Origin: Mesolinea sp049657925
Lineage (GTDB): Bacteria > Chloroflexota > Anaerolineae > Anaerolineales > Anaerolineaceae
DNA: 64,000 nucleotides
Direction of reading: 5' to 3'
Assembly: GCA_049657925.1 (NCBI GenBank)
Contig: JBASOE010000042.1
Coordinates: 30,234-94,233 of the forward strand
Part shown: positions 9,063 to 19,779 of the stretch, in pieces
Numbering within the stretch: the first letter of the stretch is position 1
Layout: every line of letters begins with the position of its first letter
Notes under the pieces: generated by a model
Databases searched by the model: none
Told to the model about the DNA's origin: nothing
Seen by the model: the letters and a program-made list of their open reading frames with translations, nothing else
Program-made: the position numbers and the translations under genes

Positions 9063-10235
9063 TTGAAGATATTGATAAGTGCGACCTATTTCGAGCCTTA
9101 TCACTCAGGTTTGAGCACCTACGCCTTTCGCCTGGCGCAAGGTTTAACTGTATTAGGACATGATGTGGTTGTGCTGACCTCAGCATACGATAAGAAACTG
9201 GCTTTGGAAGAAAAAATGTCAGGCTTCAGAGTAGTCCGAGTTCCAGTGACGCTCAGGCTCTCCAAAGGCGTGGTGATGTTGAGCTTACCCAGAATCGCGA
9301 ATATTTGGCTGGCTTGGGCCGATGTAGTTAATCTACATTTGCCCCAGTTTGAATCTGCTTTCCTTGCTGAGAGCGCCAGACGATTAGGTAAGCCGGTTGT
9401 GACCACCTGGCACTGTGATCTTGAGATGAACGGGGTTTTACTTGGTAAATTGGCAGGCTGGGCGACAAACGCAGCAGGAAAGAAAACTTTGAGCAATTCA
9501 AAAGCAGTTGTTCAGAATTCCTTGGATTATGCGCGTAGCTCTAAGTATCTATCACAATATCTGGCAAAAGTTGTTGAGGTCGAGACTCCGATTGAGCTGA
9601 AATCAGTTGAGCGGGAGACAATCGAGGGATTGCGAAAACGCCTGAAAATCGAACCTGGAACAAAGCTGATTGGCTTGGCTGGGCGGGTGGCGCGTGAGAA
9701 AGGGTATGAATATCTGGCTGCAGCGCTCCCGATTATTTGGGCAGAAATGCCAAATGTGCGTGTGGTGCACGCAGGTATGTGGCAGGGGGTGGTAGGGGAG
9801 CAAGACTATCAGCGATCCATTGAGCGCTTGATCCAACCGTTCGGCGATAAGTGGGTCACTTTGGGTTTTCTCTCAGACGAAGAGTTTATAGCTTTCTTTG
9901 CATTGATCGACGTGCTGGCTTTTTCAAGTCTAAATCGAACGGAGTCCTTTGGGATTGTGCAGGTTGAAGCACTTGCACAGGGCACCCCAATCGTCACCAG
10001 CGACCTCCCAGGTGTCAGACAACCGGTTCTGCAAACAGGAATGGGCGAAATCGTACCCCTGCGCGATCCGGAAGCACTTGCGAAAGGTATTCTTAGCATT
10101 TTGAAAGCGGATACAAGAAAACGGACTCCTGAAGCGTATCTGCAATCATTCGCCATTCCTCAGGTTGCCAGGAAGTATGAAACCATTTTTAAGAATGTCC
10201 TTGCTGATGAAATCATTAACCCAAGTTCAAACTGA
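9063..10235 (+). CDS. Glycosyltransferase family 4 (GT-B fold)
   Basis: The 390-residue protein starts at TTG 9063, with AAGGAAGAA upstream in the tail of the preceding gene. It has the GT4 N-terminal pattern ISATYFEPYHSGLSTYAFRLAQGL, the nucleotide-sugar loop GLAGRVAREKGYEYLAAALP, and the C-terminal EX7E-like motif SLNRTESFGIVQVEALAQGTPIVTSDLPG. It should transfer a sugar from an activated donor to a lipid or glycan acceptor at the cytosolic membrane face. Donor and acceptor cannot be read. It sits between a flippase-like protein and methyltransferases, consistent with an exopolysaccharide or glycolipid cluster. Confidence 0.88.
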   Translation: MKILISATYFEPYHSGLSTYAFRLAQGLTVLGHDVVVLTSAYDKKLALEEKMSGFRVVRVPVTLRLSKGVVMLSLPRIANIWLAWADVVNLHLPQFESAFLAESARRLGKPVVTTWHCDLEMNGVLLGKLAGWATNAAGKKTLSNSKAVVQNSLDYARSSKYLSQYLAKVVEVETPIELKSVERETIEGLRKRLKIEPGTKLIGLAGRVAREKGYEYLAAALPIIWAEMPNVRVVHAGMWQGVVGEQDYQRSIERLIQPFGDKWVTLGFLSDEEFIAFFALIDVLAFSSLNRTESFGIVQVEALAQGTPIVTSDLPGVRQPVLQTGMGEIVPLRDPEALAKGILSILKADTRKRTPEAYLQSFAIPQVARKYETIFKNVLADEIINPSSN

Positions 10236-11007
10236 AAAGATACTTGCAGATCAAATGTTTCAATTGCCCTATTTTAGGGCAATGCTCCGCGCGGTTGAGC
10301 AAAGCTTCTATATGCGAATGGAGTTGGCTGAACCAATTTTGGACATCGGTGCGGGGGATGGACAATTTGCGCAGGTGACCTTCTCTAACCTGACTTTGAT
10401 CGGTATTGATCCCTGGTGGCAACCGTTAACCGAAGCTGGCGCACGGAAGGTTTATCGCTTGCTTACCCAAGCGGCAGGTGACGCCCTTCCATTCACAGAT
10501 GCTTCCTTTCCGACAGCGATCAGCAATTCAGTTCTGGAGCACATACCAGAGGTGCAACCCGTGCTTGATCAAGTCGCACGCAAACTTGAGGTTGGAGGAA
10601 AGTTCATTATTACTGTGCCAAACCAACGCTTTATCACAGACCTATGGGGCGTGGAAGTGTTCAAGCGTTTGGGATTGCGAGGCATGTCCAAGCGATATTC
10701 GCAGTTTTTCAACCGTATTGCCCGCCATCACAACCTCAACACTCCTGAGGTCTGGACCGAGCGCCTCAAACAAGCTGGATTCTCTCAAGTCGAACACTTT
10801 AATTACTTCCCACGCTGGGCTCTGCATAAACTTGAACGAGGCCACTTGTGGGGGCTCCCCAACTTGTTTTGGAAGAAGGTATTTGGCAAATGGATCTTAT
10901 TTCCTTACCACAAGAACCCATTTATACCTTACGAGATGGTTGAACGATTGTTAGCCGACCCTATATCTGAGGATGGGACTTGTACATGTTTGATCGCGAC
11001 GAGGTGA
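10207..11007 (+). CDS. SAM-dependent methyltransferase (type 11)
   Basis: 266 residues if started at ATG 10207, which overlaps the glycosyltransferase by 29 bases; ATG 10195 is a possible alternative. SAM-binding motif I is EPILDIGAGDGQF, and the motif IV region is FPTAISNSVLEHIPEVQPVLDQVARKLEVGGKFIITVPN. The C-terminal half contains several aromatic-rich stretches (YFPRWALHKLERGHLWGLPN) but no predicted TM helix. Context suggests methylation of a sugar or lipid-glycan intermediate. The substrate is unknown. Confidence 0.8.
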   Translation: MKSLTQVQTEKILADQMFQLPYFRAMLRAVEQSFYMRMELAEPILDIGAGDGQFAQVTFSNLTLIGIDPWWQPLTEAGARKVYRLLTQAAGDALPFTDASFPTAISNSVLEHIPEVQPVLDQVARKLEVGGKFIITVPNQRFITDLWGVEVFKRLGLRGMSKRYSQFFNRIARHHNLNTPEVWTERLKQAGFSQVEHFNYFPRWALHKLERGHLWGLPNLFWKKVFGKWILFPYHKNPFIPYEMVERLLADPISEDGTCTCLIATR

Positions 11008-11008
11008 T

Positions 11009-11815
11009 GTGAGCTGTATCAAGAAATTTGGATATTATCTCAACTCCATCTGGACCCTTTTTAAAGGTGTGAAGCACCCGTGGAAGCTCGTTCGGCTATT
11101 TCTATATGCCAAACATGATCAACCACAGCTGCTCGAGTTGTCAAAGACCGACCTCAAAATGTGGGTGCGTGGCAGAATGGATGCCTGGTCGGTCAAAGAA
11201 GCTGTGCTCGACCGATTTTACGAACGCTTCGGGACAAAAGTTCAATCGGATTGGACTGTTGTGGATGTTGGAGCAGCAATTGGGGAGTTTACTGTGCTTG
11301 CGGCTAAAGAGGCATCGAGAGGAAAGGTTTTTGCGTTAGAACCAAACCCCCAGTCAGTTGCAATCTTGCTGCAGAACCTAAAGGCAAATAATCTTACAAA
11401 TGTCGAGGTTTCGACGAAGGGTTTATGGCGCGAATCCAGCCTGCAAACGCTGAACCTGATTAATGATGAGCCTCTTCAGGCTATGACGCACAGCGCTGAA
11501 TGGGTAGGTGCCGATCAAATCCAATTTGAGACGCTGACACTGGCAAGTTTTCTTAGCGAGCATAATTTGACCCAAATTGACCTGCTGAAATCCGATTGTG
11601 AAGGAGCTGAGTATGACTTTATGCTCACCAGCTCAGCCGATACTTTGCAAGCCATTCAACGGATCATCATGGAGTACCATGACCTCGATCTTGATCAGAA
11701 TCATCACAAACTTGTTGAATTTTTGACTGTCAAAGGTTACAAGGTCCGGATAACGCCTAATCAGGTACATCCTGAGATCGGCTATCTTTATGCCGAACGC
11801 GGAGCTGAGGAATAG
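11009..11815 (+). CDS. FkbM-family methyltransferase
   Basis: A 268-residue protein starting at GTG 11009, one base after the previous stop, with GAGGTGAT as ribosome site. It shows the FkbM pattern: VDVGAAIGEFTVLAAKEASRGKVFALEPNPQS, then NLKANNLTNVEV and the LKSDCEGAEYDFM motif, with IIMEYHD near the C-terminus. FkbM enzymes O-methylate sugars and polyketides. In this glycan cluster a sugar O-methyltransferase role is reasonable but unproven. The region of 63 bases after it holds a weak TAAAAT -10-like element before the next gene. Confidence 0.85.
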   Translation: MSCIKKFGYYLNSIWTLFKGVKHPWKLVRLFLYAKHDQPQLLELSKTDLKMWVRGRMDAWSVKEAVLDRFYERFGTKVQSDWTVVDVGAAIGEFTVLAAKEASRGKVFALEPNPQSVAILLQNLKANNLTNVEVSTKGLWRESSLQTLNLINDEPLQAMTHSAEWVGADQIQFETLTLASFLSEHNLTQIDLLKSDCEGAEYDFMLTSSADTLQAIQRIIMEYHDLDLDQNHHKLVEFLTVKGYKVRITPNQVHPEIGYLYAERGAEE

Positions 11816-11878
11816 CTCGAAACAGCAGTCAGTGCTAAAATTTGAACGAAAATACGAAGCCAAGGAAACAGTCTGAAA

Positions 11879-14800
11879 ATGCCGTCTGAAATAGCCGACA
11901 AACCCTTGAGCCACACCAATTCTGGATGGCGAAGAATAGTCACGCTGATCGCGCTGGTCGTGATTATGGTTGGCGGTGTTGCCCTCCGAACATATAATAT
12001 CGATTGGGACCAAGGCAAGCATTTGCACCCGGATGAGCGTTTCTTATCGGATGTGCTTAGTCGTATCTCGCCAGTACAGCCGGGTGTCAGCTATTTCGAT
12101 ACTGCTCAAAGCGATTTGAATCCTGGCAATAAGGGGATCGATTTTTTTGTGTATGGCACCGCCCCAATCTTCCTGGTCCGGTATCTTGGTGAGTTTTTTG
12201 AGCAAACCGGCTATGACCGCATCACCTATTTAGGAAGGACTCTCTCTGCGTTAGCCGATTCGCTGACCATCCTTTTAGTATTTCTGATCGGCAAGCGGCT
12301 TTACAACGATAAAGTCGGTCTGGTTGCCGCTGCGCTCTATGCATGTGCAGTTCTGCCAATTCAGCAATCCCACTTCATGACAGTGGATACGTTTACCAAT
12401 ACTTTTGGCATGCTGACGGTTTACTCCGGGGTTTTGATCGCGAGACTTCGCTGGCAAGATCGAGCCACCACGGAGAGCAAATCTTTGTCGTGGCGTTGGA
12501 TTTGGCCATATTTACTATTTGGGGTGGGTCTCGGTCTGGCTACAGCTTCGAAGATTAATGCCGTTAGCTTGGCTTTGCTGCTGCCGGTAATCGAACTTAT
12601 CAGAACGTACAAATCTAAAGATGCTGACCGAAATGCATTATTGGTGATGGGGGTAAGTTTCAGTTTGTTGGCAGCGGTTACGAGTTTTTTGGTCTTCCGC
12701 ATCGCCCAGCCTTACGCCTTTTCCGGACCTGGTTTCTTCAATTTTGCTATCAATCCAAAATGGCTGACAGCTATGCAGTCACTGCTTGCGCAAAGCAGTG
12801 GCAATGTCGACTTCCCGCCAGCACTACAGTGGGCACGTCGCTCCTGGTTCTTCTCAGTTTCCAATCTGGCACAATGGGGCATCGGACTTCCATTCGCCAT
12901 TGCTGCGTTACTTGGAATTGTGTTGATGGGGCGAGCGATCATCAAGCATAAGCAACTCGAACATCTGCCGATCTGGTTCTGGACGCTCTTTTATTTCCTG
13001 TGGCAATCGACCTCATGGGTCAAAGCGATGCGCTATTTCTTGCTCATTTATCCTCTGCTCGCACTGCTGGCGGCCTGGGGTATCGTGAGACTGGTTGAAA
13101 GGTTATCAGATTTTCAGTTTAGGCAAATTCGCATTTCCCGGAAGCTGCTCAAAGGGTTTGGCATCGGATTGGGGATCAGTGCTATTGTTGGCACGGCTGC
13201 CTGGGCGTACGCCTTCACGCGTGTCTATTCCCAGAATCACACTCGCGTGGAAGCCAGTGAATGGATCTACGAGAATATCCCGGCACCTATTAACTTGTTG
13301 GGAGTCAGCGAAGGTAAGGAAGTAGTCACGCTGGTGCCTGTTAGAATCTTCGACCAGATGGAACCCGGTCAGGTTTACTCCATCCCATTTACATCGGACT
13401 ATGATGGTTCTCTGCAAAGTCTGACTTTGCCAAAGGTTTGGACGAACGATCCGGCGACATCGGTGGTAGATCTTAGCCTGGAAGTGTACGAAGATGGTAG
13501 ACAGATTTCTGAAACGGTGATGGCACAATATTTATTGCCAAGTGATGGTTCGCAAGTTGCATCAGTGACTTTTAACTTCGAACGGGCAGTACGTATAAAT
13601 TCCAATCAGCCCTACCTTATCACGCTCACCAGTAATGGAACTGATCAGATCGCATATCTGCGCGAATCCCCACAAATTCAAATTGTCCGTGAGGACGGAG
13701 TCGTTGTATCCAAAGTTTTGAACAAGTTTGTTGAAACGATTCGTCCCAACAAGCCAATCACACTGCAATATTCTATAGAAAAACCTCAAGAGGTTCACAG
13801 TCTTAGCCTTCCGTTTGTGCTTGATCTTTCACAAACTCCTGGATCAAAGACTCTGAAGGCAACCTTGATCTCAAGTTCTGGTACAACCAGCGGTCAAGTA
13901 GTAGCTGATTTTCAGTCGCTGGGGGATGACAGAGGTGAGTCAGTCCAGATTGAGCTGGAGCAGCCACTCATAGTAAGCCAGGCTGAGTCGATAAGCATTC
14001 AACTTGAACTTGTGAAAGGTGATGCCCAGTTAGCCATTTACCAATACGCTCCTGCGCATGAGTCCACCTGGGACGATGCCCTGCCGCTGATCTTGCCAGG
14101 TTTATCAGCCTATAACTACGACAGTGGTTTGTACCGGGATGACCTCAATCTGGAACTTTACTGGCCGGATGATTACTCGAAGCAACAACGCATACTGGAC
14201 ACGCTGGAACGAGCGGATTATGTGTTCATCACTTCCAATCGCCAATGGGGCACAACAACGCGTGTACCCGAGCGTTACCCCCTCACCTCTGCTTATTACA
14301 GGGGTCTGATGGGTTGTCCAGACCAGATGGATCTGGTAACTTGTTATAACGACGCTGAGCCAGGCCAATATGCAGGCAAATTTGGGTTCGAACTTGTCAA
14401 GACCCAAACAGCCTATCCACAGATTTTTGGAATTTCTTTTAATGATCAGTATGCCGAGGAAGCTTTTTCAGTCTACGACCACCCCAAAGTTCTAATTTTC
14501 CGCAAAACCGATGCTTATCAACGCGCGACTGTGGAAGACTACCTCAATCAGGTTGACCTTAACAAGGTTGTGTATCTCACCCCAAAACAAGCCGATAGCT
14601 ATGAAGCAGACACGCTTACAGACCAGAACTTACTCGAGCTGAGCCCTGAGCGCCAAGCTATTGAGCGAGAGGGTGGCACGTGGTCCGAATTATTTGATCG
14701 GCAATCTCAATTGAACCAGAATCCTGTGTTAAGTGTGGTTGTTTTTTATCTCTTCAGCAGTTTACTGGGATTGATTGCCTTCCCAATTGTTTTCATAGGC

Positions 14801-17158
14801 ATGCCAGGGTTAAAAGATCGGGGTTATGCTTTTGCCCGCCTGGCTGGTTTTATGCTCTTTGGCTACTGTGCATTTATACTTGGCTCGAGTGGAGTCGCGG
14901 TAACACGATTACTGCTTGTCAAGGTACTGATTGGATTGGGGGTGCTGAGTCTGCTTACTTACGTGATCAAGCGCAGACAAATTGGAGAATTTCTCAAAGA
15001 GAACTGGCGGAAATTACTGGTTATCGAGGTTATAGCCCTGGTAAGTTTTCTATTTTTCTTGTGGGTAAGAGTGCAGAACCCGGACTTATGGCATCCTTCG
15101 AAAGGGGGTGAGAAGCCAATGGACTTCTCATTCCTGAACGCTATTATCAAAAGCACCAATTTTCCCCCTTATGACCCATGGTACGCAGGTGGGTATATCA
15201 ATTATTACTACTACGGGATGCTATTGGTGGCTATGCCTATCAAACTGCTTGGAATCATCCCCGCCAGTGCTTATAACATCATTTTGCCAATATGGTATTC
15301 ATTATTAATTATAGGTGCGTATAGCATTGGATACAACATTTATCACGCATTAGGGCAAAACAGAGTGTCATCTGGTAATAAGCAGAATAGGATAGGTCTG
15401 TGGAGTACTATCTCCGGCGTCATCACTGCACTTCTGTTGGGATTCCTGGGTAATTTGGGTGAAGTTAAGTTGCTATCAGAAGTATTTAGAGGGCTTGGGG
15501 CAGGGACGCAATTTAACCCAGACGCCTCCTTTGTTCAGCAAGCAATTTGGTTTGTCAAAGGCATTGGCCAGTATCTAAAGAAAGTCCCGTACCCGATGGA
15601 TCCGGGAGCATGGTATTGGAACCCCAGCCGGGCTATTCCCGGCGATGTGATTACTGAGTTTCCATACTTTACCTTCATCTATGCCGACTTACATGCCCAT
15701 CTACTCGCCATGCCTATTGTCATATTTGCGGTCGGATGGGGTCTATCTGTACTACTTTCGAAGGGAAAATGGGCAGAAAGAAAAGCTGAAAACTTAGTAG
15801 GTATGGGGATTGGATTGCTGTTGGGTGGGCTCATTATTGGGGCGATCAAGTCGGCCAACACTTGGGATTTCTATACCTTCCTCATCCTGAACGTTTCGAT
15901 TTTGGCATACGTCGGTTTCAAGTACTGGCTACCCGTAAAACACAATCTAAAGAAGTTAAATCCAGGCTTGACGCGCGCACTGCAGGTAGTCGCGGTAATT
16001 GCCATTCTGGTGGCATTGAGCTACATGCTTTATCAACCCTTCAATGAGAACTTTCACCCTGCATTTAACTCGGTAGGTTTTTGGAGCGGAGACCACACGC
16101 CAATCAAGTCTTATTTGATGCATTGGGGTCTCATGTTGTTCATCATCGTGGTCTGGCTTGCCTGGGAAACTTACCAATGGATGGCGCGTACGCCGATCAG
16201 CTTTATCAAATCTCTCACTCCTTATAAGAAAACCATCCTCCTGATCGGTTCATTCTTTGGGTTGGCTTTGTTGTTGCTGTTGTTGTTAAAAGTGCAAATA
16301 GCCATCATCGCGGTACCGCTCTGTGTTTGGTCCCTCTTATTGCTCCTTATACCTGAACAACCGGACGCGAAACGTTTCATTTTCTTTGCCCTGAGCACTG
16401 CGCTGTTATTGACACTGATGGTTGAGGTTGTTTTTCTTGAAGGCGAAATCGGTCGCATGAACACCGTCTTCAAGTTTTACATCCAAGCTTGGTTGCTCTT
16501 TACGATGGTCACAGGTGCAGCTTTGGTGACGTTGTTGAGGGACCTTCCAAAGTGGCGATTGCGATCGCAACTCTTGTTCCAGGTTCCGCTGGTGTTACTG
16601 GTGGCAAGTGCTTTACTCTTCCCGATGTTGGGGACAATCTCGAAGATTAATGACCGCATTGTTCCTGAAGCCCCAACTGGATTGGATGGCATGGCCTTTA
16701 TGAACCAGGCTTGGAACTATGACATGGGCAAGATGATGGATTTGTCGCAGGATTATCGCGCGATATTGTGGCTTCAGGATAATGTTGAAGGGTCGCCGGT
16801 CATACTGGAGGGATTCAGGGGTTATGAATACCGCTGGAATAACCGCATGACCATCTATACTGGGCTTCCGGATGTGGTGGGCTGGAATTATCACCAGCGT
16901 CAACAACGGGGTATCTTGAGCAATAACGCTGTCCAGGAACGCGTAGATGAGGTTGACGCTTTCTACATGAGTCGAGATCTGCAGTTTATGCGTAACTTCC
17001 TTGAAAAGTATCAGGTGGAATACATTATAGTTGGACAGGTAGAGCAGGCGTTTTACCCGGAAGCTGACTTCTCAAAGTTCAGGCAACTGGAAGGAATCTT
17101 CTGGGATGTCGCTTATCAGGATCAGGATACAACCATTTACCAGGTGAGGTCGAGATGA
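11879..17158 (+). CDS. Giant GT39-like / DUF2298 fusion membrane protein
   Basis: At 1759 residues this is the largest protein here. Residues ~1-430 form a polytopic ArnT/PMT-like (GT39) unit with the luminal motif HLHPDERFL. A ~550-residue region without TM helices follows and is probably extracytoplasmic and beta-rich. From ~950 to the end is a DUF2298 (Chlor_Arch_YYY) unit with DPWYAGGYINYYYYG (from 1099), EFPYFTFIYADLHAHLLAMP, ANTWDFYTFL and GRMNTVFKFYIQAW. DUF2298 proteins are known mainly from Chloroflexota and archaea and have no established activity. It overlaps the next DUF2298 gene by 4 bases. A lipid-linked sugar transferase or polymer-export role is inferred. Confidence 0.85.
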   Translation: MPSEIADKPLSHTNSGWRRIVTLIALVVIMVGGVALRTYNIDWDQGKHLHPDERFLSDVLSRISPVQPGVSYFDTAQSDLNPGNKGIDFFVYGTAPIFLVRYLGEFFEQTGYDRITYLGRTLSALADSLTILLVFLIGKRLYNDKVGLVAAALYACAVLPIQQSHFMTVDTFTNTFGMLTVYSGVLIARLRWQDRATTESKSLSWRWIWPYLLFGVGLGLATASKINAVSLALLLPVIELIRTYKSKDADRNALLVMGVSFSLLAAVTSFLVFRIAQPYAFSGPGFFNFAINPKWLTAMQSLLAQSSGNVDFPPALQWARRSWFFSVSNLAQWGIGLPFAIAALLGIVLMGRAIIKHKQLEHLPIWFWTLFYFLWQSTSWVKAMRYFLLIYPLLALLAAWGIVRLVERLSDFQFRQIRISRKLLKGFGIGLGISAIVGTAAWAYAFTRVYSQNHTRVEASEWIYENIPAPINLLGVSEGKEVVTLVPVRIFDQMEPGQVYSIPFTSDYDGSLQSLTLPKVWTNDPATSVVDLSLEVYEDGRQISETVMAQYLLPSDGSQVASVTFNFERAVRINSNQPYLITLTSNGTDQIAYLRESPQIQIVREDGVVVSKVLNKFVETIRPNKPITLQYSIEKPQEVHSLSLPFVLDLSQTPGSKTLKATLISSSGTTSGQVVADFQSLGDDRGESVQIELEQPLIVSQAESISIQLELVKGDAQLAIYQYAPAHESTWDDALPLILPGLSAYNYDSGLYRDDLNLELYWPDDYSKQQRILDTLERADYVFITSNRQWGTTTRVPERYPLTSAYYRGLMGCPDQMDLVTCYNDAEPGQYAGKFGFELVKTQTAYPQIFGISFNDQYAEEAFSVYDHPKVLIFRKTDAYQRATVEDYLNQVDLNKVVYLTPKQADSYEADTLTDQNLLELSPERQAIEREGGTWSELFDRQSQLNQNPVLSVVVFYLFSSLLGLIAFPIVFIGMPGLKDRGYAFARLAGFMLFGYCAFILGSSGVAVTRLLLVKVLIGLGVLSLLTYVIKRRQIGEFLKENWRKLLVIEVIALVSFLFFLWVRVQNPDLWHPSKGGEKPMDFSFLNAIIKSTNFPPYDPWYAGGYINYYYYGMLLVAMPIKLLGIIPASAYNIILPIWYSLLIIGAYSIGYNIYHALGQNRVSSGNKQNRIGLWSTISGVITALLLGFLGNLGEVKLLSEVFRGLGAGTQFNPDASFVQQAIWFVKGIGQYLKKVPYPMDPGAWYWNPSRAIPGDVITEFPYFTFIYADLHAHLLAMPIVIFAVGWGLSVLLSKGKWAERKAENLVGMGIGLLLGGLIIGAIKSANTWDFYTFLILNVSILAYVGFKYWLPVKHNLKKLNPGLTRALQVVAVIAILVALSYMLYQPFNENFHPAFNSVGFWSGDHTPIKSYLMHWGLMLFIIVVWLAWETYQWMARTPISFIKSLTPYKKTILLIGSFFGLALLLLLLLKVQIAIIAVPLCVWSLLLLLIPEQPDAKRFIFFALSTALLLTLMVEVVFLEGEIGRMNTVFKFYIQAWLLFTMVTGAALVTLLRDLPKWRLRSQLLFQVPLVLLVASALLFPMLGTISKINDRIVPEAPTGLDGMAFMNQAWNYDMGKMMDLSQDYRAILWLQDNVEGSPVILEGFRGYEYRWNNRMTIYTGLPDVVGWNYHQRQQRGILSNNAVQERVDEVDAFYMSRDLQFMRNFLEKYQVEYIIVGQVEQAFYPEADFSKFRQLEGIFWDVAYQDQDTTIYQVRSR

Positions 17159-19779
17159 TAGACATCTTTCGCTGGTACGTAGCACTTTCTGTAATTGGGC
17201 TTATTAACCTTCCGCTTTCTTTTGTGCTGTTCTCTAAATTGCCCACACGCGGTTTTGCTTTGGCAAGACCTGTTGGGTTGTTGTTGTGGGCATTTCCTTA
17301 TTGGCTTTTGGTATCTTTGGGATTGCTAAGAAACGATTTGACCGGTCAGCTGACAGTGTTGATCGCACTCGCAGTCATTAACGGGTTTGTATATTTCAAA
17401 CACAGCGCTGAACTGAAGATCTGGTTCGCAGAACACAAACCATTGATGGTTCGTGCTGAAGTTTTATTCCTGATCACTTTTTTAGTATGGAGTTTAGTGC
17501 GATCGCTGAACCCAGATATAGTTAACACAGAGAAGTTCATGGAGATGGCTTTTATCAACGGCATCCTTCGCTCTCCCAGCTTCCCCCCCTTGGATCCCTG
17601 GCTCTCTGGCTTTGGGATCTCGTATTACTACTTCGGCTATGTTATGTCCGCCATGCTGATCAGGCTATCTGGAGTAATCTCATCAATCGGCTACAACCTC
17701 ATTTCCAGCTCATGGTTCGCAATGACTGCCCTGGCAGTTTATGGTCTGCTTATTGACTTAATCGCCAATTGGAAGGCACAAGGTCACTCGAAGAATCTAA
17801 TCAAGCCCTGGATGCTGAACGCCGCGCTGATCGCGCCTCTCATGCTTCTGGTGGTTTCGAATTGGCATGGGGTATTTGATGTCATGCACGAGCGGGGACT
17901 GCTCAGTCAACAAACGGCATCCGGTGAAGTACAGTCAGAGTTTTGGACTAAGCTGGACCTGAGAGACCTTGAGATCGCCCCGACAACAAGTAATTGGATA
18001 CCGGAACGCACCTGGCAATGGTGGGCTGCGAGCCGTACTGTTAAGGATTTTCGGTTGCAGGGCGAAGGACTCGAAGTGATCGATGAATTTCCCTTCTTTA
18101 CCTATCTTCTGTCCGATATTCACCCGCATCTTCTGGGAATGCCCTTTGTACTGATGGCTATCTCACAAGCGTTGAACGCGCTTTCAGGCGGTTGGGAGGG
18201 TGAAACCAACTTGCTTGGTTTAAAGGTGCCAATCAAGGGTAATTTGCTTTGGTTTATCCCGATTTTGCTGGGCGGTATTGCCTTCATGAATACATGGGAC
18301 TTCCCGTTTTATCTACTCCTGGTATGTGTAGCGTTTGTCTACCGGCGATACCTACAATTAGGTATGCGTGGTCGAACGCTGGAATTGATATTATTAGGAG
18401 TGGGTTTTGGCGTAAGTTCAATCGTCTTTTATCTTCCTTTTTACCTGGGATTTTCCTCGCAAGCCGGCGGAATACTGCCGAGTTTGGTGTTCTTCACGCG
18501 CGGTAAGTACTTCTGGATTATGTTTGGACCCTTACTAATCCCGATGATTTCTTTTATGTTGGTAAAAGTCATAAAGGCCAGGAAGTGTATTAATTTTGGT
18601 TTGGCCGCCATGGCAACTTTGGGAATCAATCTGGCTTTGTTTGTTGGCTCGTGGGGTTTGGGATGGCTGATCAACACCCGCCTTGACCAGCCACAGATGG
18701 TGGAGCAGCTTTATGGTCAGACTGAAAACGCGAGTGTTTTCCTGCAAGCGATATTGGTTAGGTTGAAGGACCCATGGACGTGGCTGACTTTAGCAGCCCT
18801 GACTTTCCTGGCTTTGAGCCTTGTGCTTCGTCGGTCAAATCTTCAGTCAGAGGAACAGCCAGCGAATTCCACGAACACTACCTACGTTTTTGTTGGTTTA
18901 TTAGTGCTATTGGGTGGCTTGATGACCTTGCTGCCTGAATTCGTCTTTCTACGTGACCAATTTGTCTCCAGGATGAACTCAATCTTCAAGTTTTACTTCC
19001 AGGCTTGGGTGGTTTGGTCGATAGCGGCCAGTTTTGGCTTGATCTACTTGCTAAACCCAGAAAAACCCCGCCGTTTTTATGATCAGATGATGCCTTGGCT
19101 GTTAGTCATCGTTGGTATTATAGGGGTAATCATCGCAAAACCTGGCTTAACCAACGGTGGCACAATGTCTGGAGACATTGTTGTTGTGGTTATTCTGGCA
19201 CTTTTTTCAATTTGGCTGCTTTCCAACATCATCCGCAAACAATGGCGGTACGCATTGGCAGTGATCAGTTTGATTGCGCTTGCTGGAGGTTTGGTTTATC
19301 CGGCTGTTGCGCTGCCTTCCAAAATTGGCAGTGTCGATCCAGAAAGAATCACCCTGGACGGTTTCAAGAGCATCGGTGATGGTAATCTGGATCAAGCAAA
19401 CGCCATCGAATGGCTTAAGCAGGCACCGACCGGCGTGATGGCTGAGGCTGTAGCCAAGAGTGGAGGCAGCTATACAACCTACAACATTATTTCGGCCTTT
19501 ACCGGTATGCCCAGCGTACTTGGTTGGATAGGACATGAAGCGCAATGGCGTGGCGGTTATGAGGAAATTGGCAGCCGGCAGGCTGACCTTGAAACCCTTT
19601 ACAGCACAAATGATTGGCAAAGGGCTAAGGAGGTTATTGAGCGGTATGACATAAGGTATATTTATGTCGGCGAGCTTGAACGCAGTACCTATAACGTGGA
19701 AGAAATTAAGTTTGTCGAGTACACAAAACTAATTTTCGAATCTAACAATGTCAGGATTTTTGAGGTGACCAACCCGTGA
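17155..19779 (+). CDS. DUF2298 (YYY-type) polytopic membrane protein
   Basis: 874 residues with many TM helices. It repeats the landmarks of its larger neighbour in the same order: DPWLSGFGISYYYFG, DEFPFFTYLLSDIHPHLLGMP, NTWDFPFYLLL and RDQFVSRMNSIFKFYFQAW. It lacks the N-terminal GT39-like unit and the soluble middle region. The ATG at 17155 overlaps the preceding stop (ATGA) and its own stop overlaps the next GTG. The two proteins are clearly tandem paralogues, probably working together in the membrane. Biochemical function is unknown for the family. Confidence 0.85.
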   Translation: MIDIFRWYVALSVIGLINLPLSFVLFSKLPTRGFALARPVGLLLWAFPYWLLVSLGLLRNDLTGQLTVLIALAVINGFVYFKHSAELKIWFAEHKPLMVRAEVLFLITFLVWSLVRSLNPDIVNTEKFMEMAFINGILRSPSFPPLDPWLSGFGISYYYFGYVMSAMLIRLSGVISSIGYNLISSSWFAMTALAVYGLLIDLIANWKAQGHSKNLIKPWMLNAALIAPLMLLVVSNWHGVFDVMHERGLLSQQTASGEVQSEFWTKLDLRDLEIAPTTSNWIPERTWQWWAASRTVKDFRLQGEGLEVIDEFPFFTYLLSDIHPHLLGMPFVLMAISQALNALSGGWEGETNLLGLKVPIKGNLLWFIPILLGGIAFMNTWDFPFYLLLVCVAFVYRRYLQLGMRGRTLELILLGVGFGVSSIVFYLPFYLGFSSQAGGILPSLVFFTRGKYFWIMFGPLLIPMISFMLVKVIKARKCINFGLAAMATLGINLALFVGSWGLGWLINTRLDQPQMVEQLYGQTENASVFLQAILVRLKDPWTWLTLAALTFLALSLVLRRSNLQSEEQPANSTNTTYVFVGLLVLLGGLMTLLPEFVFLRDQFVSRMNSIFKFYFQAWVVWSIAASFGLIYLLNPEKPRRFYDQMMPWLLVIVGIIGVIIAKPGLTNGGTMSGDIVVVVILALFSIWLLSNIIRKQWRYALAVISLIALAGGLVYPAVALPSKIGSVDPERITLDGFKSIGDGNLDQANAIEWLKQAPTGVMAEAVAKSGGSYTTYNIISAFTGMPSVLGWIGHEAQWRGGYEEIGSRQADLETLYSTNDWQRAKEVIERYDIRYIYVGELERSTYNVEEIKFVEYTKLIFESNNVRIFEVTNP